DNA of 64,000 nt, taken from assembly GCA_910584045.1 (NCBI GenBank), contig CAJTYO010000006.1, positions 22,453 through 86,452 on the forward strand, given 5' to 3'. The position numbers were made by a program, and so were the translations under genes. Of the stretch, positions 6,963 through 16,099 are shown piece after piece. This DNA is from an uncultured Oscillospiraceae bacterium (GTDB taxonomy: Bacteria; Bacillota; Clostridia; Oscillospirales; Oscillospiraceae). The notes beneath the pieces were generated by a model that had not been told where the DNA came from, searched no databases, and saw only the letters and a list, made by a program, of their open reading frames with translations. The stretch's first letter is position 1. Every line of letters starts with the position of its first letter.

Positions 6963-9125
6963 ATGGGCAAACACCAAGTCGAATATAAAAATATCTGTTG
7001 GTTGGAAGTCAGCTGGCAGCGTCCCTTTACCGTGGAGGACGTTTTTGGTGCTCTAACCAACCTCTCGCCACTCAGCCCTCGGGGAGCGGTTATCTGGGAG
7101 TGCCGGGGAAGGGACGGGCGTGTCACTCATCTACTGGGAGCCGACCGACGTTATATCGGGAAAATCGCTCAGGCGTTCCGCGCCCACGGGGACATCCAGT
7201 TTCGGGAGGTATATGGTAGTAGCCGGACAACCGTCCGGGCGGCACGAGAACTCAAAATCACCAAACCGGTGCTGTCACTCAACACCAACCTTGCGCAGTC
7301 GGCAATCCGGGCGGGGCTGGTGGCAATGACTGAGGACAGGCGCGGCACCGAGACCGTTCTCCAAGTGGTGCTGGGGAGGGGTTTTGCACCCTCTCCAGTC
7401 CCCGCCGACCTCTCCGACCCGCACGCCACCTGGCTGGAGGTGATTCTCGGCTCAGTCAGCAAGGCCACAGCCGAAGCCCGGAAAACTATCCGGGAGAAAG
7501 CTGAGCAGCATGGGTTTGAGGCTACCGTTCGCATCGGCGTGTCAGACGAACGTGCGGCCTCCCGCCTCCGCGCCCTGATTTCTGCCCTTAAAGTCCTGGA
7601 ATCCGCTGGTGTGCGCATCCACGATGAGGCGGAGAATCCGGAGAGACTCAACAGCGCCCATGTGCCGTGGCACTTCCCGCTCCGGCTGTCGGTAAAGGAA
7701 CTCGCTAACTTCCTGCTGCTCCCCGCCGGGGAGGAGGAACTGCCCGGAACGCCGGGTCTACACCCCCGGTTGTTGCTCCCGCCGGCGTGGTATCGGGAGC
7801 CATCGAACGCGCAGAGCGACCGCAGTTTTGCGGTCAGCATGGACATGGTGCCGAAGAAACTCAGCATCTCGCCGCGAGACAGTCTCGAACATACTCACCT
7901 GATCGGACCGACAGGCAGCGGCAAGTCCACCGCCATGGAACACCTGATTTTATCAGACATCAAGGCAGGAAGGCCTGTCCTCGTCCTTGACCCCAAGAAC
8001 GATTTGGTGACAAGTATCCTTGCCCGTATTCCAGAGGAACGCGCCGGGGATGTAGTGGTGATTGACCCCTCCAGCCCCTGTCCGGTAGGGTTTAACCCGC
8101 TGGGATTTACCAGCTACCGGAACAAAGCCCTGATTGCCGATGCTGTGCTCTCCGTCCTACGCGAGATATGGGCGGACAACTGGGGCGTGCGTATTCAAGA
8201 TTGCTTATCCGCTTCACTCCTGACACTCGCAGAGATAGACGGAGCCTCGCTGCTCTGGCTACAACCACTGCTCACGGATGACAATTTCCGCCGCAAAATT
8301 GTGAGCGGCGTCCGGGACAAAGTGGCGCTCCTGCCGTTCTGGGCGCAGTTCGAGACGCTGTCGGAGTTACAGCGGCGGCAGCAGATTGAGCCGGTGCTGA
8401 ACAAACTGCGGCAGTTCACGCTCCGTCCGGGACTCCGGAATGTCCTCGGACAAGCCCACCCGAAGTTCTCACTCACGGATTTGTTCACCCAGCGGAAAAT
8501 CGTGCTGGTGCCGCTCAATCGCGGAATTGTGGGAAATGAGGCGGGGAGGCTTTTGGGGAGCCTGATTGTGGGCCTGACTTGGACGCTGGCGCTCTCACGC
8601 GCTAACCTCCCGCCAGAGCGGAGGCATCTAGTCAGCGTCTACATCGACGAGCTACAGGATTACCTTTCTCTACCAACAAACCTGTCGGACGCACTGGCGC
8701 AAGCCCGTGGGCTGGGCGTCGGCATGACGCTGGCGCACCAATACCGTGACCAACTGCCGCCAGAGGTGCGGGCGGGGGTAGATGCTAACTGCCGAAACAA
8801 AATCGTGTTTGGCCTGAATAGCAAGGACGCAAAGGATATGGCGGCGATGGCTCCGGAACTTTCTGCTGAGGACTTTATGATCTTGCCCCGCTACCAGATT
8901 TACACCTCATTCCAGTCGGGCGGCAAAAGCACAGGCTGGGTGATGGGGCGGACTTTGCCGCCAACACTGGCCCTCCGCGACCCGGCGGAACTCTACGCCC
9001 GGAGCATGAGAACCTACGGCACACCGGCGGAGGAAACCGAGGAAGAATACCTCAAAACTGTTATGAACCACAGCGCCTCAGGCAGCGATGCCGGGGACAC
9101 ACCCATCGGAAGGAGGAAACGCTAA
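6963..9125 (+). CDS. VirD4/TraG-like coupling ATPase (type IV secretion DNA transfer family)
   Basis: The 720-residue ATPase has Walker A GPTGSGKST at about residue 317, a strand ending VLDPKND, and Walker B VYIDELQDYL near residue 565, followed by TLAHQYRDQLP. This arrangement is typical of HerA/TraG-type DNA pumps. The N-terminal third (to about residue 300) is a substrate-recognition region. There is no clear membrane segment, unlike classical VirD4, so it may act as a soluble pump or rely on the small membrane protein just upstream. The start at 6963 follows AGGAG; the open frame extends upstream to 6729 but that part is out-of-frame sequence of the small membrane protein. Confidence 0.85.
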   Translation: MGKHQVEYKNICWLEVSWQRPFTVEDVFGALTNLSPLSPRGAVIWECRGRDGRVTHLLGADRRYIGKIAQAFRAHGDIQFREVYGSSRTTVRAARELKITKPVLSLNTNLAQSAIRAGLVAMTEDRRGTETVLQVVLGRGFAPSPVPADLSDPHATWLEVILGSVSKATAEARKTIREKAEQHGFEATVRIGVSDERAASRLRALISALKVLESAGVRIHDEAENPERLNSAHVPWHFPLRLSVKELANFLLLPAGEEELPGTPGLHPRLLLPPAWYREPSNAQSDRSFAVSMDMVPKKLSISPRDSLEHTHLIGPTGSGKSTAMEHLILSDIKAGRPVLVLDPKNDLVTSILARIPEERAGDVVVIDPSSPCPVGFNPLGFTSYRNKALIADAVLSVLREIWADNWGVRIQDCLSASLLTLAEIDGASLLWLQPLLTDDNFRRKIVSGVRDKVALLPFWAQFETLSELQRRQQIEPVLNKLRQFTLRPGLRNVLGQAHPKFSLTDLFTQRKIVLVPLNRGIVGNEAGRLLGSLIVGLTWTLALSRANLPPERRHLVSVYIDELQDYLSLPTNLSDALAQARGLGVGMTLAHQYRDQLPPEVRAGVDANCRNKIVFGLNSKDAKDMAAMAPELSAEDFMILPRYQIYTSFQSGGKSTGWVMGRTLPPTLALRDPAELYARSMRTYGTPAEETEEEYLKTVMNHSASGSDAGDTPIGRRKR

Positions 9126-10078
9126 TGTCTAACCGCACGACACCTCAAGACGGGGAGAAATCCCCGGAAAGCCGCCCCGAGCCGGACTTTTCCAAGTTTA
9201 TGGTTTGCGACTCCTTCTCTAATTCCATTTCTTCTCCAGCTGCCGCCGGGGAGGAGCCGCGCCGCCTCTCCCGGCAGCGGTTAGAGGAAGCCGCCACCCG
9301 GCTGAGTGACAGGGACAGGGAGATTCTCGCCGCCGCCCAACGCTACCGCTATCTCCTCACCGGGCAAATCCAGCGTCTGTATTTTACCGGATCCACTACG
9401 CCCACCGCCGCTCACCGCGCCGCCGCCCGTGCGCTCCGGAGGCTCAAAGAGTTGGGTCTGCTCGACCACCTCGCCCGCCGCATCGGAGGGGTGCGGGCTG
9501 GGTCGGGAGGATTGGTCTGGCATCTAACCCACGCCGGGGAGCGGCTGCTCTATCTGGAAAACCATACCCTCACGCCCACGAAACGCTTTACTGAGCCGAG
9601 TCCCTACTTTCTCGCCCACACGCTGGCGGTGACAGAAATCGCTGTCCAGCTGACCGAGTTTTGTCGGGAACAGCGCACCCTTAAACTCACCGCCCTCCAG
9701 CCGGAGCCGGAGTGTTGGCGCACCTTCAGCGAATACGGTGCTTTACAGTCGCTTAAGCCCGACCTCTTCGCCATTACGGTGTCCGGGCAGTATGAGGACA
9801 GGTGGTTTATTGAGGTCGACCTCGACACAGAATCGCCAAACAAGATTATTGACAAGTGCGAACGCTATCACAAATATTACCGCAGCGGTTTGGAGCAGCA
9901 GGAGTCGGGCGTGTTTCCGCTCACCGTCTGGATTGTGCCAAGCGCAGCGCGGAAAGAGAAACTTATCACGCACATCAGAAAAGCCTTTGACAAGCAGCCA
10001 CGGCTATTCGCGGTGATTACCGCCGACGAACTCGGCTCGCTCGTCTGTCAAGGCGGCGAAGGAGGTTCGCTATGTTAG
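9125..10078 (+). CDS. Replication-relaxation family protein
   Basis: This 317-residue protein starts in a TAATG overlap with the ATPase stop. A winged-helix-like part (SDRDREILAAAQRYRYL, residues about 61-130) is followed by an alpha/beta domain (PDLFAITVSG, WFIEVDLDTES, IIDKCERYHKYY) that has a nuclease-like look. This layout matches the replication-relaxation family of Gram-positive plasmids and integrative elements, thought to help load or relax DNA at the transfer or replication origin. The first 45 residues are polar and probably disordered. Confidence 0.75.
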   Translation: MSNRTTPQDGEKSPESRPEPDFSKFMVCDSFSNSISSPAAAGEEPRRLSRQRLEEAATRLSDRDREILAAAQRYRYLLTGQIQRLYFTGSTTPTAAHRAAARALRRLKELGLLDHLARRIGGVRAGSGGLVWHLTHAGERLLYLENHTLTPTKRFTEPSPYFLAHTLAVTEIAVQLTEFCREQRTLKLTALQPEPECWRTFSEYGALQSLKPDLFAITVSGQYEDRWFIEVDLDTESPNKIIDKCERYHKYYRSGLEQQESGVFPLTVWIVPSAARKEKLITHIRKAFDKQPRLFAVITADELGSLVCQGGEGGSLC

Positions 10079-11076
10079 AAACGACTATGGTTCCGATTGA
10101 CACCATTTTACTGGGCGACAGCCTTGTGGTTCTCAAAACCATCCCCAGCGGCAGCATCCACTGCTGCGTCACCTCGCCGCCCTACTATGCGCTCCGTGAC
10201 TATGAGGCGGAGGGACAGATTGGGCGCGAGGCCACGCCGGAGGAATACATAGAGCGGCTGGTGGCGGTGTTCTCCGAGGTCAAGCGAGTGCTCCGTCCGG
10301 ACGGCACTTTCTGGCTGAACATTGCCGACACCTACTGTAAGCACCCCCAACAGGGCGCAAAACGGAAGGACATGCTTGGCATTCCGTGGCGGCTGGCGCT
10401 GGCGCTCCGTAACGACGGCTGGTATCTGCGCAGTAATGTTATCTGGGAAAAAGGCAACGCCATGCCGGAGAGTGTCACCGACCGCTGCAGCCGCAGTTAC
10501 GAGCACGTTTTCCAGCTGAGTAAATCTAAACGCTATTATTTTGACCGTGCCGCCATCGCGGAGCCGATTGCGCCCGCAACACTGGTCAGGATGCGGAGCG
10601 GGCGCGGCGGCAGTCACAAATACGCCGAGTCTGTGCCGGGGCAGACGGTGCAGGCCATCAACCGCCCCCGCAAGGCTGGCGGCATCTCCGAGGAGGAGCT
10701 GCCAACCCACCGCAACAAGCGGGATGTGTGGCACATCAACACTGCGTCATATTCCGGCGCGCACTTCGCTACGTTCCCACCGCAGCTGGCGGAAACCTGC
10801 ATTCTGGCGGGGTGTCCGGTGGGCGGTATCGTGCTCGACCCGTTCTTCGGCAGCGGCACCACTGGCCTCGCCGCCAAACGGCATGGCAGACACTACATCG
10901 GTGTGGAGATTAACCCGGACTTTTGCCGGTTGGCGGAGGAGCGGATTGCCGCAGGGGCGCACCAGGGGCAAAACGGGGCTAGGATAAAGGATTCCGCTAA
11001 CTTATCCGCCGCGCCGGATAAAGCCGCTCAAAACGCCCCAAAGCCGCCCAAAAAGGCAGAAAAGGAGGAGGCATGA
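10072..11076 (+). CDS. DNA methyltransferase (N4-cytosine/N6-adenine, DpnA/beta class)
   Basis: The 334-residue enzyme has the catalytic motif TSPPYYALRDY (about residue 35) near its N-terminus and the S-adenosylmethionine site VLDPFFGSGTTGLAA at about residue 258, followed by YIGVEINPDFC. The order of catalytic motif before cofactor motif defines the beta class. The SPPY motif fits amino methylation of cytosine N4 or adenine N6. It overlaps the previous gene by 7 bases and has GGAGG in front. The C-terminal 45 residues are Lys/Ala-rich. No restriction enzyme gene is adjacent. Confidence 0.88.
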   Translation: MLETTMVPIDTILLGDSLVVLKTIPSGSIHCCVTSPPYYALRDYEAEGQIGREATPEEYIERLVAVFSEVKRVLRPDGTFWLNIADTYCKHPQQGAKRKDMLGIPWRLALALRNDGWYLRSNVIWEKGNAMPESVTDRCSRSYEHVFQLSKSKRYYFDRAAIAEPIAPATLVRMRSGRGGSHKYAESVPGQTVQAINRPRKAGGISEEELPTHRNKRDVWHINTASYSGAHFATFPPQLAETCILAGCPVGGIVLDPFFGSGTTGLAAKRHGRHYIGVEINPDFCRLAEERIAAGAHQGQNGARIKDSANLSAAPDKAAQNAPKPPKKAEKEEA

Positions 11077-11264
11077 TGGAAAAGAAAAAGCGCGGACGCC
11101 CGATGTTCTCCGACGATGTGAAAGTTACGCCGGAGTTCCGGGACAATCCTGATATTGAAAAACTGGGACGGGCGCTGATCGCTGTGGCAATCAGCATCGC
11201 TCAGAAGAAAGAGGCTGAGGAAAAGACCGCGAAGGAGGGGAGTCAGGGGGATGGTATGACCTGA
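11073..11264 (+). CDS. Small basic/acidic hypothetical protein
   Basis: The 63-residue protein overlaps the methyltransferase stop in an ATGA junction. It begins with a charged KKKRGRP stretch and has one helix (KLGRALIAVAISIAQKK). The RGRP motif is AT-hook-like and suggests DNA contact, but this is only a resemblance. The family is unknown. Confidence 0.55.
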   Translation: MMEKKKRGRPMFSDDVKVTPEFRDNPDIEKLGRALIAVAISIAQKKEAEEKTAKEGSQGDGMT

Positions 11265-11493
11265 TAGCGCCGCCCACCTGTGGGCATGGACATATATCCC
11301 CCTATAAACAGTGCCAGGAGCGGCGGCGGTTCGGATCGCCAACGGCTGTCCGCCGCTCCGGGACACACATTAACAAGAAAGGAGGTTCTTCACGGTAAAC
11401 AAAACCGGCAACCACGGTGCGTATTCGTTTGGAGGCGCATCTGTGGATGCCCTCTAACAATACGCGCACAGAACAGAAAGGAGGGCAAGTCAT

Positions 11494-12435
11494 TTGTTTA
11501 CCAACCACTTTGGCATCGAAATCGAGTTCACCGGCATCACCAGACAAAAAGCGGTGGAGATTGCCGCAGCCTACCTGAACGGGCAGGGGCGTTCGCTGGG
11601 CGACTACTACGACACCCAGCGTATCACCGCCCCGGACGGACGGGTTTGGAAGTTCATGTCCGACGGCAGTATCGACTGCCAGCGTAAGGCGCAGGGCAGC
11701 ATCATCCAAGCGAACAGGAAATACAGCGTGGAATTGGTCAGCCCGGTCTTGCTTTACCGGGAGGACATCGACACGCTCCAGGGACTGGTGCGGCGTCTCC
11801 GCAAGGCAGGCGGGTTCGCCAATCCGTCCTGCGGCATCCACATCCATCTGGACGGCTCCAACCACACCCCGCGAAGCATCCGCAATTTCGTGAACATCAT
11901 TGCCAGTCACAACGACCTATTCTACAAGGCGTTACAAATCAAGCCGGAACGGATGCGCTACTGTAAGAAAATGGACGCCTGGCTGGTTCAGAGGATGAAC
12001 CAAGCCAAGCCCACAACCTTTGCGGACATCGAAAGTATTTGGTATGAGGGGTATCGGGAAAGCCGCAACCAGCACTATCACAACAGCCGTTATCATTTTC
12101 TCAACCTCCACAGTTTCTTCCATGGGCATCACACGGTAGAACTCAGAGGCTTTAACGGCACCTTACACGCTGGGAAAATCCGCGCTTATATCGTGTTAGC
12201 CTTGGCGCTTAACCACCAAGCCCTGACACAGAAGAGCGCCCGCTACCAGAAAGTCCAGGAGGAAAACGAACGCTTTGCCATGAGAACATATCTTAACCGG
12301 ATCGGGTTCATTGGCGATGAGTTCAAAAACTGCCGGGAGCATCTTTATCAGCACCTGAGCGGCAACGCCGCCTGGAGGTATGGTTCGCGGGAGAATGTGC
12401 GCAGCCACATCAGAAACGGAGGACACCATGAATAA
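11494..12435 (+). CDS. Amidoligase family protein (glutamine-synthetase-like)
   Basis: This 313-residue member of the amidoligase_2 family is a COOH-NH2 ligase with a glutamine synthetase-type fold. Signature elements are GIEIEFTG at residue 7 (the metal-binding Glu-x-Glu), CGIHIHLDG near 111 and HTVELRGFNGT near 211. The end (about 265-300) carries the segment RTYLNRIGFIGDEF...LSGNAAW that recurs in the gene at 13065. Translation begins at TTG 11494 after AAAGGAGGG. Known members sit in mobile elements and are predicted to form peptide or gamma-glutamyl bonds; the substrate is not known. It is translationally coupled to a gamma-glutamylcyclotransferase. Confidence 0.8.
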   Translation: MFTNHFGIEIEFTGITRQKAVEIAAAYLNGQGRSLGDYYDTQRITAPDGRVWKFMSDGSIDCQRKAQGSIIQANRKYSVELVSPVLLYREDIDTLQGLVRRLRKAGGFANPSCGIHIHLDGSNHTPRSIRNFVNIIASHNDLFYKALQIKPERMRYCKKMDAWLVQRMNQAKPTTFADIESIWYEGYRESRNQHYHNSRYHFLNLHSFFHGHHTVELRGFNGTLHAGKIRAYIVLALALNHQALTQKSARYQKVQEENERFAMRTYLNRIGFIGDEFKNCREHLYQHLSGNAAWRYGSRENVRSHIRNGGHHE

Positions 12436-12880
12436 GGACAGGTTTTACGTCGCCTACGGCTCCAATCTCAATCTGGAGCAGATGAAACGCCGCTGCCCCA
12501 CAGCCGAGGTTGTGGGCGCGGCGGAACTCAAAAATTGGCGGCTGTGGTTCCGGGGAGGAACTCACAGTGCTGTCGCTACCATTGAGCGGGAGCGGAGGTT
12601 CACGGTGCCGGTGCTCATCTGGCGGATTCAGCCGCGAGACGAACGGGCGCTTGACCGCTATGAGGGGTTTCCGTTCCTCTACCGGAAGGAAACGCTGCGC
12701 CTGACTGTGAACGGCAGGCGGGTCTGCGCCATGGTCTACATCATGAACGAGGCCGGACATCCCTACGGCACTCCCTCCGCAGGTTATCTCAACACCATCC
12801 GCGAGGGCTACAAGAGCGCAAACTTTGACACTGGCGTTTTGTATGACGCTGTGAACTACTCCAAGGAGGCCGCAAAATGA
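12428..12880 (+). CDS. Gamma-glutamylcyclotransferase (AIG2/GGCT-like) protein
   Basis: This 150-residue enzyme has the substrate-binding YVAYGSNLN motif at residues 6-14 and the catalytic-acid region ERALDRYEGFPFLYRK near residue 75. Family enzymes release gamma-glutamyl groups as 5-oxoproline. It overlaps the amidoligase by 8 bases, so making and removing a gamma-glutamyl-type amide may be paired. The start at 12428 follows GGAGGACACC. Confidence 0.82.
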   Translation: MNKDRFYVAYGSNLNLEQMKRRCPTAEVVGAAELKNWRLWFRGGTHSAVATIERERRFTVPVLIWRIQPRDERALDRYEGFPFLYRKETLRLTVNGRRVCAMVYIMNEAGHPYGTPSAGYLNTIREGYKSANFDTGVLYDAVNYSKEAAK

Positions 12881-13068
12881 ACGACACCATCAGGAAACAG
12901 ATTATGACGGTTCGGGCTACTGGCGAGACCAATATGCTGGACACCCGTATGGTTCAGGTAGTTGCCAACCGCATGGGGCTTTATGAGTTGGTCGTCTATC
13001 TGGAGGAACACCAGAAAGAGTATGCGAACTTTATTTTGACTGGCAGCGCCGGGGAGGAAAAGTCATGA
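12877..13068 (+). CDS. DUF5049-like small protein
   Basis: The 63-residue protein begins in an ATGA overlap with the cyclotransferase and ends in an ATGA overlap with the next gene. It contains the conserved-looking run TGETNMLDTRMVQVVANR and a C-terminal helix EEHQKEYANFILTG, which resemble DUF5049. The tight coupling marks it as a working part of the amidoligase island, possibly the protein that is modified or an adaptor. The function is unknown. Confidence 0.6.
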   Translation: MNDTIRKQIMTVRATGETNMLDTRMVQVVANRMGLYELVVYLEEHQKEYANFILTGSAGEEKS

Positions 13069-13958
13069 ACACTTTAGATTATAACGTGTCTGGAGAAAAG
13101 CGCAAGCAGCTGGTGCGGGCGATAAGCGAGATTTTGGGTGAGGATGCTGTCTATCAGGGAGCGCCGTCCTTCGCTTATCGTGTCGACAGTTATACTGTCA
13201 GCCGGAACGGGCTGGTAACTTGCCCCGACACCGCCACTCATGCGGAAATCACACAGTTGGTTGACAGTCTCCGGGAGCAGGGCTTTGTCCCTGAAAATGT
13301 CGAGGATGATTCTCCGGTTTTTACCGTAGAGATGCCGAGGGCGGGCTTTACCCCGATAGCCTTGGACAACCTCAAGAAAATTGTCGCCAGCAAGGCGGAG
13401 TTGTTCAAGAGGGCGATTGGGACGGACACGCTGGAAATCGTCGTTACCGAGGACAAGGTTCAGTTTCCGTGGTTCACGCTCCATGGGCTGGAGGGTGAGG
13501 CCGACGCTTACACCAAGCTGATCGCGGGCATCTGCGATATGGCGAAACGTCAAAAGCGTGTGGTCGCCAGAGAACGCCCCATTACCAACTACAAGTTTAC
13601 CATGCGGGTGTTTCTGATTCGGCTGGGCTTTATTGGCCCCGAATACCAGACGGCGCGGACACTGCTGCTCCGGAACCTCACGGGGAACAGCAGCTGGCTG
13701 GCGGGACCGCCTCCGGAACGGCACAGGCCGCGCAGGAAACGGTTGCCGCCGCAGCCAGCTGTGACGCTCCCGTTCAGCAAGGGCTGTAGTCTTTTGGAGG
13801 GTCTTGCCTACTGGCTCACGACCCATGGCGCCATCCTGTCGGAAGAGAACCGCAGCAGTGAATGTGCCGGAGTGCGCACTGTCATGGTGCGCTGGAAAAA
13901 CCAAAACTACAACATCATCCAAGTGGACGGACAGACCCACAAGATTGAACAGGTGTAA
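13065..13958 (+). CDS. Virulence-related protein family (amidoligase-island partner)
   Basis: The 297-residue protein is of a kind found in many clostridial integrative elements and often labelled virulence-related, although no virulence role is known to me. Its N-terminal half has two alpha/beta repeats (KRKQLVRAISEILGED, FTVEMPRAGFTPIALDN). Residues about 182-215 repeat the amidoligase's terminal module (RVFLIRLGFIGPEY...LTGNSSW). A basic Pro/Arg linker and a short tail (VRWKNQNYNIIQVDG) follow. It is the last gene of the coupled set and ends 35 bases before a terminator. Confidence 0.6.
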   Translation: MNTLDYNVSGEKRKQLVRAISEILGEDAVYQGAPSFAYRVDSYTVSRNGLVTCPDTATHAEITQLVDSLREQGFVPENVEDDSPVFTVEMPRAGFTPIALDNLKKIVASKAELFKRAIGTDTLEIVVTEDKVQFPWFTLHGLEGEADAYTKLIAGICDMAKRQKRVVARERPITNYKFTMRVFLIRLGFIGPEYQTARTLLLRNLTGNSSWLAGPPPERHRPRRKRLPPQPAVTLPFSKGCSLLEGLAYWLTTHGAILSEENRSSECAGVRTVMVRWKNQNYNIIQVDGQTHKIEQV

Positions 13959-13993
13959 AGTCCAAAGCACCTTAAAGCGGCGGTCGTCGCCGC

Positions 13994-14023
13994 AAACCAG
14001 CCCGCCTTCCGGTGGGCTGGTTT
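13994..14023 (+). terminator. Intrinsic terminator of the amidoligase operon
   Basis: AAACCAGCCC and GGGCTGGTTT form a 10-bp stem extended to 13 pairs around a TTCC loop. The second arm itself ends in TTT. Confidence 0.75.
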
Positions 14024-14082
14024 CCAAAGAAAACATCATAGAGATGAGATTATTAACAAACCGATAACGATGCCGGGTTGCC

Positions 14083-14111
14083 TTGCTATCAGGGGTCGGC
14101 AGAGTTATAAT
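14083..14111 (+). promoter_or_regulatory. Promoter of the large serine recombinase
   Basis: TTGCTA (14083-14088), 17 bp and TATAAT (14106-14111) are followed by a short inverted repeat GCAGT-ATA-ACTGC and an AAAGGAGG ribosome site. Confidence 0.65.
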
Positions 14112-14145
14112 ATAAGCAGTATAACTGCGAAAGGAGGCTCTTTTA

Positions 14146-16086
14146 GTGAGTTTTTCTACAGAAAATCCGATTCAATCACTTGCTGCCAGCATGACGCCCA
14201 AGTTTGCCGTGTCCTACCTTCGCGTGTCTACACGGGGGCAAGCCGAGCGTGGCGGCGGCGCGGACGAAGGCTTTTCTATCCCCGCCCAGCGTGAAGCGAA
14301 CAAGAAAAAAGCCCTCTCCATGGGTGCGATAGTGGGAAAAGAGTTTGTGGACCGGGGCGCGTCCGCCAAGTCCACCGACCGCCCGGAACTCCAGAAAATG
14401 CTGGAGTATGTCAAAGAGAACGCTGACCGGGTGGATTACGTCATTGTCCACAAGGTTGACCGCCTCGCCCGGAACCGGGGCGATGACATCGACATTATGC
14501 GCACCCTCCGCGAGTGCGGCGTCCAGTTGGTCTCCGCCTCGGAGAGTATCGACGACACCCCGGCGGGGATGTTGCTCCACGGCATTATGAGTTCGATTGC
14601 GGAGTTCTACTCACAGAATCTTGCCACGGAAGTCAAAAAGGGAATTAACGAGAAAGTAAAAAATGGCGGCACCCCCTGCCGCACATCGTTGGGTTATCTT
14701 AACATTCGGCGCGTTGACGAGAAAGGCCGCGAGGAACGAACGGTAGTTCTGGACGAGGAACGTGCCCCGCTCATTAAACTGGCATTTGAGGAATACGCCA
14801 CGGGAAACTGGACAACGGATGATCTGGCAGAGCATCTCGCCGCCTGCGGACTTACCACCCGTCCCACACCGCGAATCCCCTCTGTGCCAATCAACGGGAA
14901 AGCCTTGAACAGAATCCTCATCAACCCATACTATAAAGGCATAGTAACGTATAAAGGCGTAGAATACGCTGGCAACCATCCTGCGTTGGTTGATGAGATA
15001 ACTTGGCAACAGGTGCAGAATATCCTCGCCTCTCACACGAACGGCGAGCGCACCCGTGAACATCCGCACTTTCTCAAAGGCAGTCTCTACTGTAGAAACT
15101 GTGGTTCGCGGATGATTATCAATTACACTAAATCCCGTTCCGGTGTCCGCTATCCTTACTTCGTGTGTATTGGGCGGCATAACAAAGTGACAGATTGTAA
15201 GCAGAAAGCCGTTCTAATCAACGAGGTAGAGCGGCAAGTTGAGCAAATCTATGACCGGTATTCCTTCCCGCCGTCCGTCCGGGTGTATCTGGAGAACTTT
15301 TTACAGGATGGCATTAAAACCGAGCGGCAAAAGTATGAAACTGAACTGGATGGGTTGCGCCGGGAAAAAGACAAGCTGGAACATCAGCGGAAAAAATTAT
15401 TGGAGGCGCATTATAATGACGCCATTCCTCTCGACCTTATGAAAAGTGAGCAGCAGAAAATTGCCAAACAGTTGGCAGTGATAGACGGCGAGGTCAAAGC
15501 CCACGAATGTGCTTTTGAGAGTATATCAGAACGGCTGTCAGAGGCATTGGAGTTGATGGAGGATTGCGGCAGAACCTACCGTTTGGCAGAAGACCACCTT
15601 AAAAAGTTGCTAAACCAGGCAATTTTCTCCAAACTATGGGTAGAAAAAGATGGGCATGTTACAGCGGAGTTCGCCAAGCCGTTTGATGTTTTAATAACAC
15701 CGCTTACAGATGTGCTAATCCGTCAAAAGCAAGAAAAAGCCCGTGGCACTAACGTGCTCACGGACATCTTCTCCGTTATCTCCAACCGTTTACAAAAATT
15801 TTTTGGCAACGGTTGGAGTAACGACCTTATGGTGGAACCAACCGGCAAGGAGGTGCGTAGAATGTCCCGGGCGCTGGAATGTGGACTATGCCTTCCGGTG
15901 ACCACAAATCGGCGCCAGAGGACGAACAAGATTCGGCCGGCTGTCAAAAAAAGTCGGGGGTTCTTGGGCAATGTCATTAAGTTACGCAAATACGTTCAAA
16001 CTCCTCATCAAAAATGTTGCATTTTCCACTTGCTTTGGTTGTTATTCCGAACTTTTGAAGCGAGATTTTTTGACCAAATCTCCTAA
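14146..16086 (+). CDS. Large serine recombinase, 3' end altered by insertion
   Basis: This 646-residue recombinase opens with the resolvase-type domain: YLRVSTRGQ with the catalytic Ser near residue 28, then VDRLARNRGDD and SSIAEFYSQNLATEVKKG. The recombinase domain, a zinc ribbon (LYCRNCGSRM...YFVCIGRH...DCK, about 320-350) and a coiled coil (residues 385-470, rich in Glu/Lys/Gln) follow. It integrates or excises DNA through a double-strand break with Ser-DNA links. It starts at GTG 14146. The final 40 residues are encoded by a 131-bp insertion (15969-16099); without it the frame would run to 16195. The catalytic domains are untouched, so activity may persist. Confidence 0.85.
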   Translation: MSFSTENPIQSLAASMTPKFAVSYLRVSTRGQAERGGGADEGFSIPAQREANKKKALSMGAIVGKEFVDRGASAKSTDRPELQKMLEYVKENADRVDYVIVHKVDRLARNRGDDIDIMRTLRECGVQLVSASESIDDTPAGMLLHGIMSSIAEFYSQNLATEVKKGINEKVKNGGTPCRTSLGYLNIRRVDEKGREERTVVLDEERAPLIKLAFEEYATGNWTTDDLAEHLAACGLTTRPTPRIPSVPINGKALNRILINPYYKGIVTYKGVEYAGNHPALVDEITWQQVQNILASHTNGERTREHPHFLKGSLYCRNCGSRMIINYTKSRSGVRYPYFVCIGRHNKVTDCKQKAVLINEVERQVEQIYDRYSFPPSVRVYLENFLQDGIKTERQKYETELDGLRREKDKLEHQRKKLLEAHYNDAIPLDLMKSEQQKIAKQLAVIDGEVKAHECAFESISERLSEALELMEDCGRTYRLAEDHLKKLLNQAIFSKLWVEKDGHVTAEFAKPFDVLITPLTDVLIRQKQEKARGTNVLTDIFSVISNRLQKFFGNGWSNDLMVEPTGKEVRRMSRALECGLCLPVTTNRRQRTNKIRPAVKKSRGFLGNVIKLRKYVQTPHQKCCIFHLLWLLFRTFEARFFDQIS

Positions 16087-16099
16087 CTTAATGACATTG
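15969..16099. mobile_element. MITE-like insertion with 16-bp inverted repeats and 11-bp target duplication
   Basis: Terminal inverted repeats CAATGTCATTAAGTTA (15969-15984) and its exact complement (16084-16099) enclose 99 AT-rich bases with no gene. The element is flanked by an 11-bp direct repeat GGGTTCTTGGG (15958-15968 and 16100-16110). Duplications of 9-13 bp are typical of IS4-superfamily transposases, so a partner of that type is likely elsewhere in the genome. Confidence 0.8.

Noticed and set aside
13074..14039. Minus-strand frame opposite the virulence-related gene
   Set aside because: The plus strand carries the overlapping operon and a family resemblance; the minus frame runs through the terminator.
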